A DNA stretch of 64,000 bases from Caulobacter hibisci (GCF_016135805.1 NZ_JADWOX010000011.1:103508-167507); one strand, 5' to 3'. Counted from the first letter of the stretch, positions 17,825 through 26,143 are shown. Program-made: numbers and translations. The notes: generated from the letters alone by a model not told the origin.

Positions 17825-18126
17825 TGGAGTGTTTCCTTTCGCTAGTCGGGCCGCGCCGATCGCGGCCTCGATGGCGCTCCGAAGCCCAGGGCGAGCCAGG
17901 ACCGCAGGACGCCCCCTACCGCCGCTCCAAAGGAGAGATCGGGGGCGGACCCGCAGCGTCAGCGAAGGACCGAAGGCGCCGGGTTTGTTGCCTCGCGAGG
18001 AAGTCGCGCGCAGCGCGGCGGGGAAGAAACCCAAGGCGCCTCGGTTGCCGGACGGGCCAGCCCAGGGCCGGTTGCAGCCAGATGAGGCCGCGACGGACGC
18101 GAGGCCGACGCGAAGGAAACACTCGG
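17825..18126. other. Spacer between inverted DUF736 copies
   Basis: About 300 bp with no gene. The ends repeat the upstream region of DUF736 in opposite orientations. The middle (around 17984-18030) has a GCGCGCAGCGCGGCGGGGA-like stretch that is also recognisable between the second inverted pair (around 21542-21598). Confidence 0.55.
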
Positions 18127-18465
18127 ATGGCTCGCATCGGCGCGCTCAAGGCCAGCCGCGACGGCTGCGTCGGCGCTATTCGTACGCTTCGGCGCGCGGC
18201 GCTAGCGTCGCCTTCAAGCCCCTCGACGGCGGCCCGGCCAAGGGCCAACGGTCGCATCGGGCCTTTGCCGAGGGTGCGGAAAATCGGCGCGACCTGAAAA
18301 TGCGCCTTGGGCGGGGCGTGATCTCCTGGCGATCGCCTCGACGCCCGTGCTTCCAGGCGCCGATCGGCGCCCGGCCCTTGCCACCGAAGAGGGCTTGGCG
18401 CTGGCCTGAACCGACCGACCCGCAAGAGCAAGCCCGACCGCGAGCCCGAGGCCGAGGAGGACTGA
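18127..18465 (+). pseudogene. Decayed inverted copy of DUF736 copy B
   Basis: The start MARIGALKASRDGCVGAIRTL matches copy B, then the match moves to a second frame (VAFKPLDGGPAKGQ...AFAEGAE, later FQAPIGARPLPP) and to a third frame for the end (NRPTRKSKPDREPEAEED), finishing at the same relative TGA. At least two frameshifts and many substitutions separate it from the intact gene, so no full product can be made. The total length is 12 bp shorter than copy B. Confidence 0.85.
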
Positions 18466-18610
18466 CCGGCCAAAGCGCCCGCGCCCCTCGGCGGCGGGGC
18501 GCCCCTTTCGCCGTCCGAGCCGCCGCCCCAGGCGCTCGCCGCCTGCCGAGACGGAGCCGGACCATCCTTCGGCGGCCCGGCTCGCTCCCAGGTTTACGGC
18601 GCGGCCGGGT

Positions 18611-20803
18611 CTAGGTCAGCGCGTTGTCGTCCCCGACAGACGCCTCATCGCCACCGGTCTCGTGGGGTGTGCCCGGCGTGGCCGGGCCGTCCGGGGCGGA
18701 CGGCTCGCCGCCGTCCGGCGCGGCGCGAGCGTCTTCAAGGGCATCGTCTTCGATGTCCCCTTGCTGGCTATCCGCGCCGTCCTGGGGCGGCATCAGAGCC
18801 AGCGGTCGTGTGCGCAGGAGAGGCGGCAGCCACGCGGCCCGGACCAGATCGGGCTCGGCGGCGGTGACGAGGTCGGTCTTCTTCAGGCCCGACAGGCGCC
18901 GCGCGGTGTCGGCGGAGACGCCATCGGCGACGGCGGCCAGGACGTGGGCCTTGGTGACCCGGGTGAGGTAGTGCTCGGCGGTCGGACGCCAGAACGCGGT
19001 CATGTCCAGACCCGTGGCGGTCGCCAGGGCCTCGGCATGGGCCAAGCCCGATCGGCGTCCCGAGAAGCTGCGCACCGCGTCCAGCGTCCGCGCCACGCAG
19101 AAGGCCAGTAGACTGGCGCGGCTGTCGGCGTCGAGCCCGATGACGAACGCCCACGTCTCGTCCGGATCATCCGGCAGCTGCTTGGCCCAGGCGTCATGGC
19201 GCGCTTCCATGGCTTCCAGGGCAGGGCTGGCCTTCAACGTGTCGCCGAAGTTGGGCAGGCGGGTCGAGCCCGCCGTGACCTCTAGGCAAGAGGCGCGGGC
19301 CACCCCGTGGAAGGTGTTCAGCGCCATCACGTGGGTCAGGGCGACCAAGGCGAGGTCGGGGTCGTTGGCCAGGGCAAGGCGCAGGCCCGCCGTGCGGTGG
19401 GCGGTCAGTTCGGCGACGAGCTTGGCCGACAGCGGCGCGCTGGCCTCACCCTCGGGCTCTTCGTCCGAGCTGGGGCTGGGCCGATCAGCCCCGGCCTCGT
19501 CGTCTTCGCCGTCATCCTCGTAACCCTCGCCCTCGTCGCCCGGCGCGGCGACGACGTCCTCGGGGCGCACGAAGCCGCGATCGATGCGCACGAGACCGTC
19601 ATAGCCGAGCACCACGAAGGCGCCAGCGCGGGCGAGGTCTTCGGGGGCGTAGGCCTCTTGGCCGTCGCGACCGAGGTCTTCCTCGATGGCGCTCAGGCGG
19701 GCTTCGACCTCGGCGGGCAGGTCTTCGATGCCGTCCCAGGTCCGGCCCAGATCGCCGTATTCAAGCTTCAAGGCGTCGCGCTCGTCCTGGCGTTCGGCGC
19801 TGAACGCCGGGGGCTTGGCCCACACGCGGGTGAGGCCGTGACCGTGCGGGTACTGCAGATGGGTCTCGCACCACTTCCAGCCCTCGGCCGCCACCTCTTC
19901 GACGATGGCCGACAGCTTCTCGTCGACGAGGCGATCGACCAGGGTGACGTTGGACAGATAGCCGCCCTGATCGTCGGCGAAGAGGTCGCGCGCGACCACG
20001 CCGCCTGCGGCCAGATAGGCGTCCAGGCCGATGAAGACGGCCCGCCGGTCGTCGGCCCGGACCGTGGTCTCGGTCATGGCCCGACGAATGGCGCTGGGAT
20101 GGGCTTCGCGGTGGGTTTTGAACACCTGGAGCTGGCGCTCGTGGTCTTCGGTGGCGCAAAAGGCCATGAGCTGGTCGAGCGTCAGCTCGTCCGCCCGATA
20201 GGCCTTGATCAGCGCGGGCGAGGCGGCCGACAGACGCAGGCGCTCGCGCACGACGCCTGCGGCGACGCCAAAGCGTGCGCCGATTGCTTCGGCGCCCCAG
20301 CCATGGCGCACGGAGAGGTCCTTGAAGGCCTCGAACTCGTCGGCCGGGGGCAGCGGTTCGCGACCGACATTCTCGTCGAGGCTGACCTCCACGGCGTCGT
20401 TGGTCTCGTCCACCAGACAGCGCACGAGCGCCCCACGCGGGATCAGCTTGCGCTTGGCCAGCAGGCGCAGCGCAAGGCGACGGCCTTCACCGGCCGTGAC
20501 CAGCGCATAGCCGGTCTCGCTGCCGTCCGCGCGCCGCTCGGGCTTGACCACCGGCGGCTGGATGATGCCCTTGGCCAGGATCGAGGCGGCGCGCGCCTCG
20601 ATGACGGCGGGCCTGTGGCCGCCCTTGCGGACGTTGTCGGGCGAGGCCTTGAGCTTGCTCAAGGGATAGACCCGTTCTTCCCCGGAGCGGACGGCGCCGC
20701 CGTCGGTGAGGAGGAAGAACTTGGCGCCGACGGCGTCGAGCGCCGCGCCGCCCTGAATGGCGGGCACGGCGGCGTCCTGGGCGGTTTGACTGGAAGCGGA
20801 CAT
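18611..20803 (-). CDS. ParB/RepB/Spo0J-family protein, large ICE type
   Basis: A 730-residue protein. The N-terminal ParB/sulfiredoxin-like domain (VYPLSKLKASPDNVRKGG, QPPVVKP, YALVTAGEGRRLALRLL) is followed by an HTH region (GWGAEAIGARFGVAAGVVRERLRLSAASPAL). After residue 300 comes a long region with an acidic stretch (EGYEDDGEDDEAG), then a second folded part rich in helices. Such large ParB-like proteins are typical of plasmid/ICE leading regions rather than of chromosome partition. The ATG at 20803 has GGGAGA upstream. It is preceded by the leader also found before ardA and flanked on both sides by inverted DUF736 pairs. Confidence 0.85.
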   Translation of the reverse strand: MSASSQTAQDAAVPAIQGGAALDAVGAKFFLLTDGGAVRSGEERVYPLSKLKASPDNVRKGGHRPAVIEARAASILAKGIIQPPVVKPERRADGSETGYALVTAGEGRRLALRLLAKRKLIPRGALVRCLVDETNDAVEVSLDENVGREPLPPADEFEAFKDLSVRHGWGAEAIGARFGVAAGVVRERLRLSAASPALIKAYRADELTLDQLMAFCATEDHERQLQVFKTHREAHPSAIRRAMTETTVRADDRRAVFIGLDAYLAAGGVVARDLFADDQGGYLSNVTLVDRLVDEKLSAIVEEVAAEGWKWCETHLQYPHGHGLTRVWAKPPAFSAERQDERDALKLEYGDLGRTWDGIEDLPAEVEARLSAIEEDLGRDGQEAYAPEDLARAGAFVVLGYDGLVRIDRGFVRPEDVVAAPGDEGEGYEDDGEDDEAGADRPSPSSDEEPEGEASAPLSAKLVAELTAHRTAGLRLALANDPDLALVALTHVMALNTFHGVARASCLEVTAGSTRLPNFGDTLKASPALEAMEARHDAWAKQLPDDPDETWAFVIGLDADSRASLLAFCVARTLDAVRSFSGRRSGLAHAEALATATGLDMTAFWRPTAEHYLTRVTKAHVLAAVADGVSADTARRLSGLKKTDLVTAAEPDLVRAAWLPPLLRTRPLALMPPQDGADSQQGDIEDDALEDARAAPDGGEPSAPDGPATPGTPHETGGDEASVGDDNALT

Positions 20804-20827
20804 GGAGTGATCTCCCGTAGGGTTGGG

Positions 20828-20987
20828 GGCAGGCGCGGGTTGCGCCTGACCCCTGCCCGTCGGCGAGACCGGGGGGTGCAAACGGAGCGGCGGTTTCGCG
20901 GGGACCCGGCTGCAGCCGTCGCAGCGCTCGCGCTTCTCGCCGCCCTCGCGCCCGCGAAGCTGGGCGGAAACCGATGCGAAGTGCGCC
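20828..20987 (-). promoter_or_regulatory. Repeated leader upstream of the ParB-like gene
   Basis: Block 1 (20854-20915) and block 2 (20956-20987) match the region before ardA (31059-31119 and 31134-31165), about 57 of 62 and 28 of 32 positions by eye. Between block 1 and the start codon is a perfect hairpin (CAGGCGC, loop GGGTT, GCGCCTG at 20830-20848). A shared leader with a hairpin before leading-region-type genes suggests a common promoter, possibly active on single-stranded DNA. Confidence 0.6.
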
Positions 20988-21073
20988 AGGGGGCAGGGCC
21001 CCCAAGCCCGCGGACGCGTCAGCGTTCGCCCGCCAGAACGCCGCGCCAGCGGCCCGCCGCCGTCGCCTCCGTG

Positions 21074-21097
21074 GCGGCCCGGCGCGTGCCGGGCCGC
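21074..21097 (-). terminator. Hairpin after DUF736-like copy C
   Basis: GCGGCCCGGC, loop GCGT, GCCGGGCCGC: a perfect 10-bp stem shortly after the stop of the 107-aa gene. A matching hairpin follows the inverted pseudogene (about 22012-22036). No strong U-run. Confidence 0.6.
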
Positions 21098-21104
21098 TCG
21101 GCGT

Positions 21105-21428
21105 CTAGAAGGGCCAGGCGTGCAGCCGCACCTCGACCAGCTCCAGTCCGCCCTCCAGGTCGGCGGGGACGAGGTTGGCGCGAACGACCCGTCCTTCCGC
21201 GCCTGGCACGCAGATCACCAGCAGCAGGTCATCGAACAGCTTTTCTCCGGCCAGGCGGCGGCCGTAGCCAATCTCCTGGCCGCCGACCTCGACGGTGTAG
21301 AGGAGGCGGGTCGGGTCACTGGTCTCGGCATGCGGCACGATGGTGACCTCATCGCCGCCGCCGATGATGAAGTGGCCCTCGAAGCATCGGTTGGCGCCGT
21401 TGTGCTGGAAGTAGCCGATGGTGGTCAT
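21105..21428 (-). CDS. Divergent DUF736-like protein (copy C)
   Basis: A 107-residue protein starting MTTIGYFQHNGANRCFEGHF. The core LLYTVEVGGQEIGYGRRL and DDLLLVICVPG...VVRANLV matches the spacing of DUF736 (Y-V-x-x-G-G-x-E-I-G, then a strand and a short P-containing turn), though identity is low. I therefore read it as a distant DUF736 relative; it could also be an unrelated small beta protein. A frameshifted inverted copy lies at 21681-22001. Confidence 0.65.
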   Translation of the reverse strand: MTTIGYFQHNGANRCFEGHFIIGGGDEVTIVPHAETSDPTRLLYTVEVGGQEIGYGRRLAGEKLFDDLLLVICVPGAEGRVVRANLVPADLEGGLELVEVRLHAWPF

Positions 21429-21680
21429 GGGGTGGATCCTTCTGCTCGCCCGCTGGGCGGGACGGCGGCGCTCGCGCCGGGGGGCTCAGGACCGGCGTCA
21501 CCCGAAGGGCCGCAGCAACCGCGAAGGACACGTCCGCCCAGAGTTTTCTGATCTGCGCAGCAGCCGCGAGGAGCCGCATCGCGGCGGGGAGAAAAGTCTT
21601 GGGCGGCGTGTTGTCGACCGGTTCGCCCCCGGCGTTGCTGGCCGCTCGTCCGCCGACGGGGCAGGAGAAGGTTCGATCCC

Positions 21681-22001
21681 ATGACCACCATCGGCTACTT
21701 CCAGCACAACGGCGCCAACCGATGCTTCGAGGGCCACTTCAACGGTCCCTGGCGGCGAGGTATCCATGGTGCCGCATGCCGAGACCAGTGACCCGACCCG
21801 CCTCCTCTACACCGTCGAGGTCGGCGGCCAGGAGATCGGCTGCGGCCGCCGCCTGGCCGGAGAAAAGCTGTCCGACGACCTGCTGCTGGTGATCTGCGTG
21901 CCGGGCAGGGAAGGCCGTGTCGTCCGCGCCAACCTCGTCCCGCCAACCTGGAAGGCGGCTTGGAGCTGGTCGAGGTGCGGCTGCACGCCTGGCCCTTCTA
22001 G
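21681..22001 (+). pseudogene. Frameshifted inverted copy of the 107-aa gene
   Basis: The first 20 codons are identical in protein sequence to copy C. Then a 2-bp net loss near 21741-21765 shifts the frame. The middle continues in a new frame (VPHAETSDPTRLLYTVEVGG...), and a 1-bp loss near 21937-21945 shifts it again before the same final codons AWPF and stop. Net length is 3 bp shorter than copy C. The nucleotide match is otherwise high, so the duplication looks recent. Confidence 0.88.
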
Positions 22002-22127
22002 GCGCCGAGCGGCCCGGCACGCGCCGGGCCGCCCCGGAAGGCGAGCGCGGCGGGCCGCTGGGGCGTTGGGCGGTTGAGGCGAAAGCAGGGCCTAGGCGCG
22101 GATGGTCGAACGAGGCAAAGCTTGGCC

Positions 22128-22754
22128 ATGAGCAAAATGCTGATGACCACCCGCCATCGGGCCGACGAACGCTTCCACGAGGCCAAGTGTTGGGACCGGT
22201 GGTTTGGCGAGGTGGCCCGCGCGCGAGCCGACTTCGCCGACTATCTGCGCGACGAGGAGCCGTGGGAGCCGCTCTCCAACGAAACCGCCAGCATGAGCGT
22301 CCTGGCGACGGCCGCTGTGCGCGCGGGACTTCTGGCCACGACCGAGACGCTCTGCTGGAAGCATCAGAGCGACCATCGTAAGGCCTGTCGCGGCGGTCGC
22401 TTGGATCTGTGGGTCGCCGATCCGGTGTTCCGACGCGCCTGGGCGTTCGAGGCCAAGCAGATCGACGCCCGACCCGGGACGCGCGAGGCAACCATCGAGG
22501 ACGCCTTCACAAGGGCGAGGCACGATGCGTGGGAGGTCACCGGCGCGGAGGGCGATCGGTTCATGGGGCTGCTGGTGGTGACCCTGCCACGCGACAAGGA
22601 CACCACGGCGCTGCGCGAGCGCCTGGTGAGGTTTGCTCACACGAAAACGGCGTTCGCGTGGGAGGTTGGCGGCGGCCCTGAGTGCAAGCCGGCCTTCTTC
22701 TTCATCGACGAGGCGATCAAGCCCAAGAAGGCCAAGGCCCCGACGGCCGCCTAA
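22128..22754 (+). CDS. PD-(D/E)xK nuclease-like hypothetical protein
   Basis: A 208-residue protein. The segment GGRLDLWVADPVFRRAWAFEAKQ has the D...ExK arrangement of the PD-(D/E)xK nuclease core, with the aspartate in a predicted strand and E-x-K at the end of the next. The N-terminal half is helical (WFGEVARARADFADYL...). I do not recognise a specific family. It stands alone on the plus strand, followed 40 bp later by a thermonuclease-like gene, and could be a restriction- or repair-type nuclease. Confidence 0.55.
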   Translation: MSKMLMTTRHRADERFHEAKCWDRWFGEVARARADFADYLRDEEPWEPLSNETASMSVLATAAVRAGLLATTETLCWKHQSDHRKACRGGRLDLWVADPVFRRAWAFEAKQIDARPGTREATIEDAFTRARHDAWEVTGAEGDRFMGLLVVTLPRDKDTTALRERLVRFAHTKTAFAWEVGGGPECKPAFFFIDEAIKPKKAKAPTAA

Positions 22755-22794
22755 CGCTACTTGGCCAAGACCCGAAGCAGACTAGAAGCCGCCC

Positions 22795-23196
22795 ATGCCT
22801 GCAGCTGCTCTGTCCGCCGTCATTCTCGCCTGCACCGCGCCGGCCGTCCACGACGGCGACACCCTACGCTGCGACGGCGAGCGCATTCGTCTTTTCGGGG
22901 TCGACGCGCCTGAGGTGCGCCGAGGAAAGAAGCCGGCCGAGCCCTTCGCCGACCAGGCCCGTGATGAGCTGATCCGACTGACCCGCGGTCGGGTCGGATG
23001 CCGCCCGGTCGACCTTGATCGCTACGGCCGCATCGTCGCCAAGTGCTGGTCCACCGCAACGCCGGACGTCAACGCCGCTCTCATTCGCTCGGGTCTGGCC
23101 GTCGAGTACAAACGCTACAGCCAGGGCGCCTACGCCAAAGCTGAGGGCGAGGCCAGGGCAGCCCATCGTGGCCGGTGGGCGAGGCCCGCCCGCTGA
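22795..23196 (+). CDS. Thermonuclease (SNase-like) family protein
   Basis: A 133-residue staphylococcal-nuclease homologue: HDGDTLRC, RIRLFGVDAPEVRRG (catalytic Arg and Glu region), then DRYGRIVAKC and AYAKAEGEARAAHRGRW near the end. The first 20 residues are hydrophobic (ALSAVILACTAPA) and may be a signal peptide, so it could act outside the cytoplasm. Length fits the family. Its stop abuts the convergent gene at 23197. Confidence 0.85.
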   Translation: MPAAALSAVILACTAPAVHDGDTLRCDGERIRLFGVDAPEVRRGKKPAEPFADQARDELIRLTRGRVGCRPVDLDRYGRIVAKCWSTATPDVNAALIRSGLAVEYKRYSQGAYAKAEGEARAAHRGRWARPAR

Positions 23197-23592
23197 CTAG
23201 CCGCCAGGGGCGACGACCGGCTCGACCCAGTACCCGCTGGCGTCCAGCACCCGCCGGCCGGCGAGCACGGCGCGCTTGTGATGGCGATAGAGATCGACGG
23301 TGCTGACCAGGTCCTGGCGCAGCGCCGGAAGCCGGCTGAAGGACTGACCGCTCATCAGGCGGTCCTTCAGCGTATCGAGATCCTCCAGCGACAAGGCCTC
23401 CAGGTCCCTTCGCGAATAGACGTCGCAGCCTGGCAGAAGGGCCGGCGCCAGGTCGGCGAGCATCTGCTGGCGGCGCGCGACGCTGTCGCGGATCCTGATC
23501 GTGCGCTCATCTTCCAGCCGCGCGAGCTCGCGCGCGTCGAAGGCGGCGAGCCACTTGCGGGGAGAAAGGCTGTCGATCAGGCGGCGCAGCAT
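23197..23592 (-). CDS. 131-aa hypothetical protein
   Basis: A soluble, charged helical protein (MLRRLIDSLSPRKWLAAFDARELARLEDERTIR...). The middle contains SRRDLEALSLEDLDTLKDRLM, a likely helical hairpin. I do not recognise a domain. It converges with the thermonuclease gene with no intergenic space. The ATG at 23592 is the only good start. Confidence 0.55.
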   Translation of the reverse strand: MLRRLIDSLSPRKWLAAFDARELARLEDERTIRIRDSVARRQQMLADLAPALLPGCDVYSRRDLEALSLEDLDTLKDRLMSGQSFSRLPALRQDLVSTVDLYRHHKRAVLAGRRVLDASGYWVEPVVAPGG

Positions 23593-23686
23593 GGCGTTTC
23601 CATCTCACACGAGAGCCGATAACGCGAGCCCCGCGCTTTCGGCGCAAGGCCGGCTCGCCTAAGATCGGGCGCTACAGGAGACCCGC

Positions 23687-24049
23687 TTGTCAGACCCCGC
23701 CCGCGCCGACCCTCACGCCGCCTTCTTTGCCCCCGCCCACGATGAGAGCCTCTGGACGCAGGCGCCTTGGATCCTCGAGCACCAGGTCGACGACACGCCA
23801 GGCGACTACGACATCAAGCTCGTGACAGTCTGGCTGCGACCGCCCCGTGCTTCGGAGATCGCTGGCGTCGAGCGCACACTGCGGCCGGCGCCCGACCGCC
23901 CCCACGACATCGAGTTCCACAATGTCGGTCACGCGCCCGAGCTTGGTTTTTGGCACTTCCATCCCCGGATCGAGGCGTTCGAGGTCGAGCACGACGAGGA
24001 CGATGGAGCGGCCTGGTGGGCGCGGATCTGGCTGAGGCAAGGCCCATGA
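23687..24049 (+). CDS. 120-aa hypothetical protein
   Basis: Starts at TTG 23687 behind CAGGAG, reading MSDPARADPHAAFF. It has a tryptophan-rich C-terminal half (LGFWHFHPRIEAFEVEHDEDDG, AAWWARIWLRQ), probably a small beta fold. No family recognised. It overlaps the next gene by ATGA, so the two are a translationally coupled pair. Confidence 0.55.
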   Translation: MSDPARADPHAAFFAPAHDESLWTQAPWILEHQVDDTPGDYDIKLVTVWLRPPRASEIAGVERTLRPAPDRPHDIEFHNVGHAPELGFWHFHPRIEAFEVEHDEDDGAAWWARIWLRQGP

Positions 24050-24519
24050 TCACCGCCGTCCGCTCCGCCCTGATCTGCGACAAGGTCGAGCGCCGCGAGG
24101 GCGGCTTGACCGACTATCTGGGCGTCCACGGTTTCAAGATGCTGGCCGACAGCCGGCCTGGCCTCTTCGAGGTCTGGCTGACGCTGCACGTCGACGTCGA
24201 CAAGCGCCCGACCAAAGGACAGGTGAGCGTCAGCGCCGCCGACCTTGGTCTGATCGTCCCGTTCGCGTTCACGACCGAGCGGGGGATGAGCGTCATCGCC
24301 TTTCCGATCTACATCCCGGTCCAGGCGCCCGATACCTTGACGGTGACCATCACCGATGCGGACCGGCGCGACCGGCCGATGCGGTTCAAGTGGTCGCTCG
24401 GCTTTGCTCCGGGCGCCAAGGTGCTCGATGCCGAACACGGCCAGCTTGTTCTCTCCGAAGCCGCCAAGGCCAACGCCAAGGTGCTGGCCTCCCTGGCCAA
24501 GCCATCGCTTCCCCACTGA
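24046..24519 (+). CDS. 157-aa protein, possible DUF6941-like fold
   Basis: The start MITAVRSALICDKVERREGGLTDYLGVHG resembles DUF6941 proteins, in which an ICD motif is followed by a short glycine turn. The rest alternates strands (VWLTLHVDV, MSVIAFPIYIPVQAPDTLTVTITDADRR) as expected for a beta sandwich. Function unknown. Coupled to the preceding gene and 9 bp before the SRAP gene, so three to four genes here may form one operon. Confidence 0.5.
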   Translation: MITAVRSALICDKVERREGGLTDYLGVHGFKMLADSRPGLFEVWLTLHVDVDKRPTKGQVSVSAADLGLIVPFAFTTERGMSVIAFPIYIPVQAPDTLTVTITDADRRDRPMRFKWSLGFAPGAKVLDAEHGQLVLSEAAKANAKVLASLAKPSLPH

Positions 24520-24528
24520 GGCCCCCCG

Positions 24529-25119
24529 ATGTGCAATCTCTACAGCCTCAAGACCGGCGATCTCTTCGACCTTTGGACCAAGGCCTTGAAGCTGCCGGTG
24601 GTCTGGGAGGGTCAGGCCAGCAACGTCGAGCCCAAGCCCGAGATCAGGATGACGGAGGCGGCGCCGATCCTGCGTCACGTCGGCGATCATGCGGTGGTGT
24701 CGATGACCAAGTGGGGCTGGCCGGGGCCCAAGGGGCCGGTCTTCAACTTCGTCACCGAGGGGCGGGATTTTTCCGCCAGCGACCGGGTGCTGATCCCTAC
24801 CGACGGCTTCTATGAGTTCACCGCCCCGCAAGCTGGCCAGAAGCGCAAGACGAGGTGGAAGTTTACCTTGCCCGGAGACCCGGTCTTCTGGATCGCCGGC
24901 ATCGTCAAGAACGACTGCTGGACCATGCTGACCACTGCACCTGGCCCGGACATCGCGCCCTACCACGACCGTCAGGTCGTGGTGCTGCCCGCCGAGCGCG
25001 GGCGCGAATGGCTGGACCTTTCGCGGCCACAGTCGGAGATCCTCACCGCTTTGCCGGGCGGTAGTCTTGCCGTCGAACGTGACTTTCCGCCGCCCGAGCC
25101 GGCGGGTCTTTTCGGATGA
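24529..25119 (+). CDS. SOS response-associated protein (SRAP/HMCES-like)
   Basis: A 196-residue SRAP protein, which forms a covalent DNA-protein crosslink with abasic sites in single-stranded DNA through Cys2. The conserved start is MCNLYS, with Cys2 exposed after Met removal. The active-site N73 (FNFVTEGRDF), E96 (GFYEF) and H146 (YHDRQ) are present. It fits the DNA-repair cargo of the element. It overlaps the following gene by ATGA. Confidence 0.9.
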   Translation: MCNLYSLKTGDLFDLWTKALKLPVVWEGQASNVEPKPEIRMTEAAPILRHVGDHAVVSMTKWGWPGPKGPVFNFVTEGRDFSASDRVLIPTDGFYEFTAPQAGQKRKTRWKFTLPGDPVFWIAGIVKNDCWTMLTTAPGPDIAPYHDRQVVVLPAERGREWLDLSRPQSEILTALPGGSLAVERDFPPPEPAGLFG

Positions 25120-25478
25120 GCGACCACTACCAGGCCTATTGGCGCGACATGGTGCGCGACGGCGTTCAGGCGCTGGGCTTCTTCGTGCAGAAAAGCGTGG
25201 GCCCGCCGCAGCTCATGGCTGATCTGGCGGACGTCGAACTCGAGGACAGCTGGAAGCGGCGCGCGGCCTACGCGGCCCTAGCCGTTCATAAGGAGGCGGT
25301 GCTCGAGACCGCCGGCCCGCTCGCACTGACGCGCGCGGCGTTACTGGCGGCCCTGGAGAAGCGCCCGGCCATGGACGAGCTGTCCGCCTATCAAGAGGCC
25401 CTCATCGAGGCCGTCTGGCAGGCGGTGAAGGCCGATCCAGCGCCGAGGATCGAGGCGCTTGGCTACGCCGAGGATTGA
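25116..25478 (+). CDS. 120-aa hypothetical protein coupled to SRAP
   Basis: A helical soluble protein (MSDHYQAYWRDMVRDGVQALG...; LALTRAALLAALEKRP; YQEALIEAVWQAVKADP). It is translationally coupled to the SRAP gene (ATGA), which suggests a joint role, but no domain is recognised. Confidence 0.55.
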   Translation: MSDHYQAYWRDMVRDGVQALGFFVQKSVGPPQLMADLADVELEDSWKRRAAYAALAVHKEAVLETAGPLALTRAALLAALEKRPAMDELSAYQEALIEAVWQAVKADPAPRIEALGYAED

Positions 25479-25480
25479 CC

Positions 25481-25777
25481 TCAGCTTGGAACCCGGACGT
25501 AGACCGTCCGCGGCCCACGCAGCAGCAGGCCAAGCAGGATGCCGACCCCGACCGCGGCGGTGACGGCCAGGAGCGGCTTTTCGCGCAGCTTCTCCTCGGC
25601 CAGCTGGCGGGCCTCGTCGAAATGCTTGCGGCCACCGGCATAGAGTTCCTTTGCGCCATCCTTGAGATTGTCGTAGGCGTGGCGGGCGTCGTTGGCCGCG
25701 TCGTCGAGCTTGGCCTTGGCGGTGGCACGATGGCGGGCGGTGAGCGCCGCGGGCGCCGTCGTCGGGATATCGGTCAT
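25481..25777 (-). CDS. DUF883/ElaB-like membrane-anchored protein
   Basis: A 98-residue protein with a charged amphipathic coil (ATAKAKLDDAANDARHAYDNLKDGAKELY...EEKLREKPL) and a C-terminal membrane helix (LAVTAAVGVGILLGLLLRG). This is the DUF883 layout; ElaB of E. coli is a tail-anchored, stress-induced member. It probably sits in the inner membrane. Convergent with the preceding gene, two bases apart. Confidence 0.8.
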   Translation of the reverse strand: MTDIPTTAPAALTARHRATAKAKLDDAANDARHAYDNLKDGAKELYAGGRKHFDEARQLAEEKLREKPLLAVTAAVGVGILLGLLLRGPRTVYVRVPS

Positions 25778-25903
25778 GGGTCCTGCTCCTGAGGTCGGGG
25801 GTGCGGGGCATCAAGGGGTGAGCGCAAACAGGAGTTCCCTTGCGGCGCCTAGGCCATGAATCCTTTGGCGGCTCCGGTGCGTTGTATTGGCAACGGAGGA
25901 CCC

Positions 25904-26143
25904 ATGCCCCAAGCCGCCAACGATCGTCGCTTTTCGGTTCACGCCCGTCACACCGGCCGCCATCAGACCCGGGTGATCTCCGAGCCCAGCTTCGAGGCCG
26001 CGGCCATCGCGTATGTCGAGGACCTGGCCCTGGCGCCTGAGGACGACGGCGAGATCAGCGTCATCGTCCAGGATCTCGACGGCGGTGGTCAGCACTGCTT
26101 CCGCATCGATCTGGACACCGGCAAGGCCGCGCCTTGCGGCTAA
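25904..26143 (+). CDS. DUF5961-like small protein
   Basis: A 79-residue protein: RRFSVHARHTGRHQTRVI, SFEAAAIAYVEDL, EISVIVQDLDGGGQHCFRIDL. The pattern matches small DUF5961 proteins. GGAGG precedes ATG 25904; the in-frame ATG at 25856 lacks a site. Function unknown. Confidence 0.65.
   Translation: MPQAANDRRFSVHARHTGRHQTRVISEPSFEAAAIAYVEDLALAPEDDGEISVIVQDLDGGGQHCFRIDLDTGKAAPCG

Larger units (their letters stand above)
17401..18540. repeat. Inverted pair: intact DUF736 gene and decayed copy
   Basis: The segment holding DUF736 copy B with its ribosome-binding site and 3' hairpin (minus strand, 17401-17850) is repeated in inverted orientation, in degraded form, at about 18100-18540. Both starts are preceded by GCGAA(A)GGAAACACTC. 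Downstream of both stops come ACCGGCC(C)AAAGCGCC and a GC hairpin. The spacer resembles that of the second pair at 21.5 kb. Confidence 0.8.
21040..22070. repeat. Inverted pair: intact DUF736-like copy C and decayed copy
   Basis: The 107-aa gene with its upstream region and terminator (minus strand) is repeated as an inverted, mutated copy (about 21650-22070). The arms match from the ribosome-binding region (CAGAAGGATC versus GAGAAGGTTCGATC) through the gene to the hairpin CGGCCCGGCACGCGCCGGGCCG. Confidence 0.8.

Noticed and set aside
19307..21346. 679-codon plus-strand frame opposite the ParB-like gene
   Set aside because: Antisense shadow; the ParB-like protein has recognisable domains and a ribosome-binding site.
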